NCBI GenBank assembly: GCA_025677835.1
Contig: JAIXMR010000035.1
Coordinates: 62,001-126,000, forward strand
DNA: 64,000 nt
DNA from: Sporodiniella umbellata
Taxonomy: Eukaryota; Mucoromycota; Mucoromycetes; Mucorales; Rhizopodaceae
Direction: 5' to 3'
The notes beneath the pieces are model-generated. The model searched no databases. It was not told the DNA's origin and saw nothing but the letters and a program-made list of their open reading frames with translations. Numbering within the stretch: the first letter of the stretch is position 1; every line of letters starts with the position of its first letter. Positions 25,516-34,500 of this stretch are shown here, piece by piece. The position numbers and the translations under genes are program-made.

Positions 25516-26674
25516 ATGACAAACAAAGCCTCTTTCACAGGTTCACCCCATACAGTACGAAGAAAGAAAGAAAACATACTCATAAAAGTTTCTAAAAAAG
25601 AGCTTTTTTGTTAGGACCAAGCCTTAGCAGGGTTTGGGGCAGGAATGGTATCTACTGCTTTTCTCCACCCCCTTGATCTCATAAAGATTAGATTCCAAGG
25701 TATGGCAAGTGATCGATAAGCGTTTTGAGGCACTAACCCTAGTCAAATAGTGAATGCTTCTCAAAAGACGGGGCCTATTTTTGGAGGAACTCTAAGGTCG
25801 TTTAAAACTATTTTAGCTAATGAAGGTCTTGCTCGAGGTCTTTACAGAGGTGTGACGCCCAGCATGGCGGGATCAGCAGTCAGTTGGGGAATGTACTTTG
25901 GATGGTAAGACATCTATATACGGATACAGTGGTTTCAAATTAAAATTAAAGGCGTCTGTATTACATTCAATAGGTATAGCATGATCAAAAAGCATATGCC
26001 TAAAGATAGCAAAGGAAAGCTTTCACCTTTACAACACTTGACAGCCTCAGCAGGTGCCGGTGCATTGACAGCATTGATAGCAAACCCTCTTTGGGTAGTT
26101 AAAACAAGAATGTGCACAACCCAACACAACGCTCCAGGTTCTTATAATGGGCTATTTGATGGTTTAAAAAGACTGTATGGCGAAGAAGGAGTTCGTGGTT
26201 TATATCGAGGAATAGTGCCAGCACTCTTTGGGGTATCTCATGGAGCAATCCAGTTCATGGCTTATGAGGAGATGAAAAAGAAACGAAACGAGTTGATGCA
26301 AAAAAGAGGGGTGACATCTCAAGAAGAGTTAAATGCAAAACTGAGTCAAACAGAATATATTGTCATGGCAGTAACATCCAAAGTGATTGCATCTTCAGTG
26401 ACCTATCCCTATCAAGTTCTCAAAAGTAGACTCCAGGTAAAACCAAAGCGAGTGCAGCAATGAGACAAGCAGTGTTAACACTTTATAGAATGGAGAAACC
26501 AAAGACGCTTACAAAGGGGTTATAGACTGCGGAAAGAAAATAATCAAAACTGAAGGCTATCGAGGCTTTTATAAAGGCATAAGTCCGAGTGTGATTCGAG
26601 TGCTGCCAGGGACATGTATTACCTTCCTTGTGTATGAAAACCTCACACAATGGTTTAAAGACCATAGCTCTTGA
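25516..26674 (+). CDS. mitochondrial carrier, SLC25A32/Flx1-like (FAD/folate transport)
   Basis: Inner-membrane solute carrier. Exons 25516-25554, 25615-25699, 25751-25904, 25974-26436, 26489-26674; 308 aa, normal for SLC25. The three signature repeats are visible: HPLDLIKIR, NPLWVVKTR and YPYQVLKSR. The PLW in repeat two together with SHGAIQFMAYEE is characteristic of the SLC25A32/Flx1 and pyrimidine-carrier branch; the first repeat and QFMAYEE favour SLC25A32/Flx1, which supplies FAD (yeast) or folate (animals) to mitochondria. The first exon (13 codons) is inferred from phase and is the least certain part. Substrate remains an inference. Confidence 0.85.
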
Positions 26675-26747
26675 ACGTTACTATTTTTTATTATTATTTT
26701 ATCTATCTTTTATTTTATTTTGTAAATGTATGTATGTATGTGAGTAG

Positions 26748-26806
<59 letters not shown>

Positions 26807-26985
26807 AAACAAGATAGTTTTCTTTTTTTTTCAAAAAAAAAAGGAAGAAAAAAAAAAACTAGAACAAAACAGAAAGGAAGAATAAATGGTATTTTTTTTG
26901 TATATAAAAGAGAAAAAGGATGTATCAATACAACAGAGAAAGAAACCAAAAGAAAGATGTAGTAACAGAAAAGCAAAGGTAACCA
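26675..26985. other. intergenic, tail to tail, with GT microsatellite
   Basis: Short convergent spacer between the carrier and Ras. It contains an uninterrupted (GT)n tract at about 26749-26804 and several A-runs. Nothing else seen. Confidence 0.8.
26749..26804. repeat. (GT)n microsatellite
   Basis: About 27 perfect GT/TG dinucleotides between two convergent genes, preceded by short TATG repeats. Confidence 0.95.
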
Positions 26986-27848
26986 TTATAAGATCAAACA
27001 TTTTCCTTTCTTCTCTTTGCTGCTTTTTCCTTTGGGGCCACCAGGCTTTGTACCTTCTCTTTGGGCACGAATGGCTTTGACTACTTGATAGAAAGAACGT
27101 TCTACGTTGACACAAGTTTTAGCAGATGTTTCGATAAAGTCGCAGGCAAGTTGTTTTGCTGTAGCAGCTCCCTCTTCTCGGGTTACTTCTCTTTCTGTTA
27201 CTTTGTCACACTTGTTGCCAACCAACATCATAGGCACATCGTCTACGTCTTTTACTCTAAAAATCTGGTTGCGGAAACGTTCGATGCGTTCAAATGTAGA
27301 TCGAGATGTAATTGAATAGACCAACAAGAAACCCTCACCGTCTCTAATAGGGTATGTGTTAGATTAGATATGGTGTAAAGAGCATTTACCTAATCCATTG
27401 ATCTCTCAAGGCAGTGTATTCTTCTTGACCGGCAGTATCTAGAACTTCGAGAACGCAAGGCTGATCGTCAATTACAACTTGCTTACGGTAAGAATCCTCA
27501 ATGGTTGGATCATATGTCTATATATGCTATGTATTAGTTTCTTTTCTTTTTTATGTTCCCATTGCTTTACCTCTAAAATCAATAAAAAGGGATAAAAGGG
27601 AGTAGATAGAAAGGAGAGTGAAGGGAGGGGAAAAGATGTACTTTTAGTCTTCTGTTTCTTTTCTCAAGTATAAATATTTTCCCATTATTTACCAACAAAA
27701 TGGTTCAGACATAGCTAGTAAGTATAATGAGTCGCACGCTCTTTCTGTTGCTTGTTACTTTTTCTATTTTCTGTTGATTTACCTGAATTGTTAACGCTGT
27801 CTTTCCAACACCACCATCACCAAGGACAACCAACTTGTAAAGCATCAT
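26986..27848 (-). CDS. Ras-family small GTPase with a 2-nt microexon
   Basis: Membrane-anchored signalling GTPase. Exons 27848-27783, 27714-27693, 27572-27571 (two bases, AG), 27517-27390, 27343-26986; 191 aa. Numbering matches H-Ras exactly: P-loop GDGGVGKT at 10-17, switch [10 protein letters not shown] at 32-40, DTAGQ at 57-61, then NKCD and ETSAK. It ends with a lysine-rich tail and the CAAX box CLIL, where a final Leu predicts geranylgeranylation. The wording LCLNHFVETYDPT and [19 protein letters not shown] is that of basidiomycete/zygomycete Ras, not Rsr1. Exon 2 ends in phase 1 (G) and exon 4 starts in phase 0 directly after a TAG acceptor, so codon 30 (Glu) needs the two bases AG, which are present between a perfect acceptor and a perfect donor. 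Confidence 0.93.
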
Positions 27849-28181
27849 CTTTAAACACCGAATTGATCATTTTTGTGTAAGAGAACCACGTTTTTTGAAA
27901 GCACGAGGTTTATAAAGAAAAGATAACTGACATTAGTCGATGTTTACATACAACTTTTTTTAAAAAAGAAAAAGAAAAGAAAAGAAATGCTAGGTGGCAA
28001 TCTATCTACCTTGAATCAATAGAACTTATACAAAAAAAAAAAAAATTTTTGTTCTAAAAACAAAAGAAAAAAAAAAGAAAGAGAAAATAAAATCAAAAGC
28101 TGAGATGTTTACTGCACCGGGCTTTTAATTTGTAACCCAGCCTTTTTTTTTAGAAAATGATGCAGGTTCTTTTGTTTGATA
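27849..28181. other. Ras upstream region bordering the TIR element
   Basis: A/T-rich spacer with A-runs (about 28030-28080). It ends at the TA dinucleotide that flanks the mobile element, so the element lies only about 330 bp upstream of the Ras ATG. No other gene seen. Confidence 0.6.
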
Positions 28182-28225
28182 CAGTCAAACCAATGGGAAT
28201 TGGCGTTTTCACAAAAATAATTGTC
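28182..28225 (+). repeat. left terminal inverted repeat
   Basis: 44-bp end of the element, preceded by TA. The internal motif GGCGTTTTCACAAAAATA is shared with the right end; three mismatches by eye. Related short motifs (ATAATTGGCGAAAA, TTGGGCGAAAG) recur just inside this end. Confidence 0.85.
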
Positions 28226-28452
28226 GCTTTCATAAAAATGATTGGGCGAAAGGCAAAAATAATTGGCGAAAATTAAAAAATAAATGTCACAAGCTCAATT
28301 CTTTTTGTCTAAATAATACAGTTTATTTGGGGAATGGTTAAGCTTTTTGCTGCCCAATCAAATTATTTTTAGCTCAATCAAAACTTTCCACTATCGTTTG
28401 GTGCACGTGGTGATACGTCACCGATTTTTCCACAAATAAGCGTGTTCTCACA

Positions 28453-28539
28453 GTTTACATCTTTACACTCTTTTTTTTCCGTTACATTGAAACGCAAAGG
28501 ATGCTTCGATCTCTGGTTGCTCAAAGTTTAGACGTCAGC
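28453..28539 (+). repeat. 87-bp direct repeat, copy 1
   Basis: Identical by eye, apart from a T/C swap at the edge of the T-run, to 28806-28892. It contains GTTACATTGAAACGCAAAGG followed by ATG CTT CGA TCT, a short frame starting MLRSLVAQSLDVS. Confidence 0.85.
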
Positions 28540-28805
28540 TTTTTTTACAGGAAGCAGTCTAATTGCCAATCTTGAGAGCTCCTAGAGACGGTCGGATGTC
28601 TAGTAGTCGGCTGTATGTTGCATTCCTTAGGCTTAAAGTTATATCGTCGCTTCGGTGTTAAACTAGTAATTGCTAGCTATTTGGCTGTTGGCAATGAAGA
28701 CTCTAGACAAGTTACCAAAAGGCTAGTTTAATATCGGCTCTGATGCAGCCCTATTCTCAGGTTGAAGGTAAACTATGTGACGCAAAGCTATTTCTTTTAC
28801 TAACC

Positions 28806-28892
28806 GTTTACATCTTTACACTCTTTTTTTCCCGTTACATTGAAACGCAAAGGATGCTTCGATCTCTGGTTGCTCAAAGTTTAGACGTCAGC
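28806..28892 (+). repeat. 87-bp direct repeat, copy 2
   Basis: Second copy, 353 bp downstream of the first. Directly after it comes a 30-bp segment (CTTATTCTCATGTCGAAGG) that, near copy 1, is found only after a gap of about 206 bp (CTATTCTCAGGTTGAAGG at about 28749). This suggests a tandem duplication followed by an insertion, or a deletion. Confidence 0.8.
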
Positions 28893-29221
28893 CTTATTCT
28901 CATGTCGAAGGTGAACTATGAGAATCGATGAAAATGTCTTTACTTTAAAAATCAATACAGCAATTAAAAAAAAAGATTATATTTACAGAAAAATAATATC
29001 TAAAAGAAAAATAGGTTTAAGTTGCCAGAACTTACAACGTGCTTTTTTTATCAGTGGTTTTAAAAGAAAAAAAACATTGTCGAAATACAGCTCCACTACT
29101 GAAGGAATAGATGGAAAGAGATATTTGGAAACAATTCAGAATACATATAAAATATTCTCTAACGAAAAAAGAAAAAACTAGATGCGAAATAAAAAATATA
29201 TAAAATTAGAAATCAAAATAA

Positions 29222-29426
29222 TTATCTAGTTAAAATAAACAAATAAATTAGAACATGCATCGATTCCCTATGTGATGTCAAGTCCTTTCCTCTGCCACAA
29301 ACCATTTCAGACCTATTCTGCCCAAACCTCGCCGTTGATAGGGTTGTCTCCTGTTCCATTAGTTCCACTCCTTCCTTCTCTATCACCTTCAGTTTGAGTT
29401 CTATTTTTCCTTCTTTAGTGTATCCT
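29222..29426 (-). other. candidate exon of a second element gene
   Basis: A coding-like open stretch behind a good acceptor (TTTCAATTTTCAG at 29427-29439). It encodes a charged sequence with TKEGKIELKLKVIEKEGVEL and TARFGQNRSEMVCGRGKDL and ends in a stop. A TATA-like block (about 29865-29880, minus strand) lies upstream, but I could not join other exons. Family unknown. Confidence 0.35.
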
Positions 29427-30098
29427 CTGAAAATTGAAAGTATTGTGGTGATCTGTATATAACTCATTAATATTATATTAAGCTACACACATCTATATAC
29501 AATAGTTAAAGAACTATAAACTTGTCTATCTAGTTGTACGTAATGAGGGATGAAAGTTGATCGTACCAATTAATAAGTAGTTTAGTACTATTACTTATTT
29601 ATATCAATCAGTAATATGTTAGTAACAAGACACTACCATTAGAACTATGTCATTATCTAATTGAACTAAATTAGAATGAAAACTTTAGACTAGAAGAGTA
29701 AAGCTGTAGCTAACAGCTGAAGAGGTATGATATATGTCAATATGCTGAAAGCAGCACAGACTTAGTTAGGCAGAAATAATATATCTCTTATATCTAAATA
29801 AGGTAAAGAATATTTACCTCAACAAGTCAAAGATGTAATAGCAATAGCAGATTGTAGTTTATATAAATACTGGCACATTTTATATCATAACAAAGACAAG
29901 TTTTTGTCATTTTATTTTTAACTATTTTATCTTATCATAAAACACCACAAGTATAACGCTTGGTTACATGAATATTTTGATTGAACAACTCGAATAAAAT
30001 TTATTGGATGCCTTTATTTATTAATGACAATATGTGTACAAATAATGACGAGCAATGTGAAAGATACACACCATTTTTGAAAACGCACTTCTTTTTAT

Positions 30099-31323
30099 TT
30101 AATACCGTTCTTCACTCAAGTCATCATCAGAGTCATCACATTTATAAGTACTAAACCATAACGGTTTTTGGGTGTGGGACATCTTGGATCTTTTCGGTTT
30201 CGTAATTGCTTTCATCGATACTGTTTTTCTTAAACTATTTTTCATATCAATGCAAAAATCCTATGTAGGGATACATTCGTGATGAGATATAGATAATTTA
30301 TGTATATAGAAATTAGGTACCTTGAAATACTTTATTGAGTTAACATAAGCCTTTATGGCACCTTCTTTGATGGCCTGGACACTATTGGGAACATCAGCAT
30401 CCTCTACCTTCTCAATCACACACCAATTGCTGTCAATTTGGTAGTACAATAATAGTTCATTTTCCAAACGTGCTATGAGCATTGCTGGTACTTTGATATT
30501 ACTGCTTTCCTTCTGGTAATTTCGATGATATATAGCGGAGCAAAGTACTGTTTTGACTTTATCCTTGTAATATTTACTTGGGAACAGTTTTTTGGCATAT
30601 TCAACAACACTGAGATCGAGAGGTTTCTTCGCTGGAATTGTCACTCTCATATCGATCTTACAGCCATAGCCTGACTTATTACATACCAGAGGAATAGTAT
30701 CCCCCCTTAAAATAAATGTGAGTCTTTGTATATATCAATAAAGCGAATGGCACTTACCATCTTAGTCGAATCCCTGACCCGTGGAAGCAGCTCTCCATGA
30801 TTGGTGCATAAAGTTTGCTTATGTAATCTTGTTCACTATTATCTTCGTTCATGTCATATAGATAACGGTGATAGACCCACGATTCCAATCTAAAGTAATA
30901 CTTGGTTACTTTTTCTTTTTCTTTTGAATTATAGAATTATACTTACATTTGCAGGTAGTCTAAGAAAAGTAAAAACATATAAGATTCAAGTGTTTTCAAT
31001 TCTAAAACTGTAGCTTACTGACGTTCTTTTTTGGCGTTTTGGTTCTGGAGGTGTTCGTATTAGCACCTCATTTAACCTGTTCTGTCTTTTCTCTTGCAAT
31101 TCATTGTCAACCTGTCTTTTCCAATAATATCTTGCTAGTACAAGATTTAAGCTCTATCAAAAAAATGCAAAATTTGTAAGTTCAGAATTCAACTACTTCA
31201 TACAGCTAGTGGGATAATTACACAGTATTGATTGCTTTTAATATTAGTTGCCCATTCACAATACGCTTTATCATCACTGTTGCATGCTACATCAACAGAG
31301 TACTTTTAATCATCTTCTGCCAT
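30099..31323 (-). pseudogene. element-borne gene of unknown mucoralean-type family, broken
   Basis: Exons inferred: 31323-31222, 31153-31019, 30959-30947, 30889-30758, 30705-30321, 30260-30099. The protein has an acidic Cys-containing N-terminus (CNSDDKAYCEWATNI), a basic helix (LARYYWKRQVDNELQEKRQ), a core with YISKLYAPIMESCFHGSG, RLRWGDT, CKIDMRV and VVEYAKKLF, and a tail rich in Lys then Asp/Glu (DDSDDDLSEERY). The RLKWGDT...DMRV...VE-A-K order is what I recall from large families of hypothetical proteins in Mucorales; no named domain is known to me. Damage: an in-frame TAA at codon 6, and exon 2 ends one base short of the phase needed for exon 3, as if a G before the donor was lost. So this copy is probably dead. 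A nuclease-like D...E-x-K arrangement is possible but speculative. Confidence 0.55.
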
Positions 31324-31531
31324 TTTTCGTAAATCGAAAGAGTATCTTCCTTCCGAGAAAAAAGAAGGGCTACCGTTTGTTAAGATTCAGTTGTTCAAGC
31401 AGACAGGAACAGGAGGAACAGAAGCTTGGATAAACACGACTGAGAGAGAGAGGTGTGGCATTAATGACCTGTTCAGGGAATTAAGCTGTATTATTTAGAC
31501 AAATATTCTTGGACAAAAGAATTGAGATTGT

Positions 31532-31575
31532 GACAACTATTTTTGTGAAAACGCCAATTTCCATTGGTTCGACTG
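31532..31575 (-). repeat. right terminal inverted repeat
   Basis: Inverted partner of 28182-28225, followed by TA. It ends ...GGTTCGACTG. Confidence 0.85.
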
Positions 31576-34500
31576 TAATTGAAAAATCAGTTAATTACTG
31601 AAAAGTATCCGTTGTCTTTTCCTTTCGCCAGAAAGAGACAAGAAATATATACGGAATACACCAGAGAAGGTTTACTGCAAAAAACATGCCCGTTGTGTTT
31701 TTCCTATGGACATTACATACAGCTTAAAGGATCATGCCCTTTCACGAGGCTTTTTTTTTTTTTTGAAAACCAGAGCAAATGCTATAAACCGTAAGCAGCA
31801 AAGAAGGTTTATGCATCCAATAGACATTTTAAGGTTCTATTAGATCGTAAAAGATCTTCAAAAAGGAATGCAAAGCTGCAATGTTTTAGTGCTTTCTTTT
31901 TCCAGAATTGTTTTTTGAAAGGTTCTAGCCAGACATCAATAAGTCTGTTAGCGAAAATAGATGACTCAGCTGCCTTTATCAAGAGTATTACTATCATAAC
32001 TGAAGAAAGTGGGCTTATGTTTTCAGAATTCTGAAAATGGGAAAAAAAAGATACTGATACCAGCAGTGCCAATAAGATTCAAGTAAAAAGACGAGCGTTA
32101 TCTGTTGCCGAATTGTTAGCCGTTTTTTAAAAGGAGTATAGTGTACTCAAAAAATAAACAGACTGCAATCCTTTTGTTTTCGAGTATTTAGCTTTAGTAA
32201 ACGTAATCATTTAAAGCTGTAGTAAACTATATCTTTCTCTGATTAACGATCTGTCCATTTTGATATACCTATGTTAATCCTTCAACGCATACAAATGACC
32301 TCACGCATTTAAGCTACCACACAAGCTTGTGTTGACCCAGAGACTGTTTTTCTTCTTTCATATTCGATTGACCATTTGATCTTAACTCGTTTGGCCACTA
32401 GCTGTTCAAGCTTATACAACAAAGCAAAACGTTTAATGAACATATAACCTGTTTAGCCCTGATTGCCGTCTAAAACAGCAGGAATGATTTAAACAATTGG
32501 ATGTGAAACATTAAAGGGGTAAAGATGGGATAAATGCTTATCAAAATCAAACATCTACTACTAAGTAATATGTCTTACAAAGCGTAGTATCGTCATTATA
32601 TTAGTTCGAATCTTCTAGTACAAGAAAGTAAAATACAACGATCGTTTGGACCAACTGTCATACTCTCCTCAGGTTAGTGGCGTGGACCAATTAAAGTAAT
32701 TTTAGCGTGCATATTTGATCTTATTTCAAAAAAAAAAAAAAAAAAAAAACAGATCCCTACTGTTACATCAGAATTCTAGTACAAGTTCTTTATAGCTAAG
32801 GTTTATGCGATACATACTATTGTTTGCTGACTTTCTACTCAAAGCAAGCCCGGATATCGGTTAAATTCATTATACTTTTTGCTTCCTAAACAATTGATAT
32901 GGCACTAATAAATAAAGGTTAATAGTCCTTCAAAATACATGCGCAAACTCTATTTAGAACAACCAAGTAATTACATTTGTTTAATAACGCTAGCCAATAT
33001 AAACTAACGGTGTTCTGACTTTGATGAGCTATCAGGAACCTCTATTGACAAACCACCTGTTACTACCAGATGCTCTTTTTCAAAGCGCACACAAATGTTT
33101 TCTTTTTTGGTTTTTTGTCACTTGGGTTTCTGAAAAGTGTTATTTAGCTACCGTATATAGTTTTGATTTGTATTAAGGGAACGTAATCCAAATCTAATTG
33201 AAACACAATCTACCTAAAAGGCTCGATTAAATATCCGATCGTTTTATTGTAGTCTTACAATGGCAAATGACACGTGAACGTTTTTGACTTTACAAATATG
33301 GATCCTTTTGAGTAGCTCATTTACAAGCTTTGTGTACATACTTGAACATTTATCAGATAATTAAGGGTAAATACTTTTACGGTCATACAACGTATAGAAA
33401 TGTATATATTTGCATATATTTGTACACAAACACTATTACAAGATTGTTTTTGTTATTTTTTTTTTATCTTTGCCTTTTAAAATTTTACGGGAATAAAAGA
33501 GTAGACTTTGCGTTTACTAACGGTCGATACCAAGTACTGCTTAGTTCTTAACGAAGGCAAAAATATATCTTTGTTTCATAGTTACATGGTACAATGTACA
33601 CACCGCGCGCTTTTTTCTTGATTAATTTGAACCCTTGAGGCACAGTCTGACATTCAGAACGAAGCGACTTTGGCTATTTTTGAAGTAAAAAAAAAAATTC
33701 TTATGATCCATATACAAGTTATTGGTTGCATATTCGGATCAATTAGTAACGCGCTATATACAATCTGATTACTCTAATTTACATCATAATATGCTGCCTT
33801 GCCATTCAATCTATATCATAAAGGGTTTATAAAGAGTAATGAATCTATACAATCCAAACAGTTCAAGTTTATTATTAGGTTTTGTCACTCCATATTATCT
33901 AAATGAAGAAATTGCTTCTTTTTTTAATTCGCGTTTATTTTTTTCTACATACCCTTAAGAAAAATTGCCCCGGTTGTACCAACTGTATATGTTAGTTTTA
34001 CATTTATTTTTTGTATTAATAGCAGCTGAGCAAAGGGTAATAGGGAAAAAAAAAAGTCTAAGCCAAGTAATGTATATCGCCATTATCAAGTGATAGCAGA
34101 GAGCTTACAAATGTGTGCGAATAAAAAAATCTAAAGTGAAAATGTATATGAAGCTCAGCCCAAGTGTGTTCAGTGTCTCTTTGTGAATTTGGTTTGTTAA
34201 ATTCATAGGCAATATATTCGAAGGGCATCCCAAGTATTATATCTTTTCAACCGCTAATATTCATCCCCTACTGTTCTATGCTACGGACATGTGTTTCAAA
34301 AGTTTGTACTCTTGCTTTTCGTATTGTTTCAACACAAGTGCTCTTTTTTTTTTCTTTTTTTCAATGGAGCATTCTTTGTATTTCTTGGACCAAGTATAGC
34401 TCATTCAACACTTGTAGTTTTTGATAATAGCTGTATGAAAGTCACTTTTTCTCACAACCAAAGGTTTTAGAGTTGGTTCATACTTTTTGATAGAAGTTCG

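Larger units (their letters stand above)
28182..31575. mobile_element. 3.4-kb TA-flanked terminal-inverted-repeat element
   Basis: The two ends are inverted copies beginning CAGTCRAACCAATGGRAATT and continuing to TTGTC; 41 of 44 positions match by eye. Both ends are bordered by TA (28180-28181 and 31576-31577), the target duplication of the Tc1/mariner/pogo superfamily. Homology of the ends continues inward (TAAATAATACAG in both), with about 60 bp extra in the left end, giving imperfect TIRs of about 100 bp. Inside are a multi-exon minus-strand gene of a mucoralean-type unknown family, one further candidate exon, and an 87-bp direct duplication. No DDE transposase could be recognised, so it may be non-autonomous or use an unknown transposase. 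Confidence 0.8.

Noticed and set aside
25302..25595. 97-aa frame on the plus strand across the eIF2A/carrier promoter
   Set aside because: It overlaps the eIF2A first exon in antisense, is dominated by the A-run and (TA)n, and has no domain.
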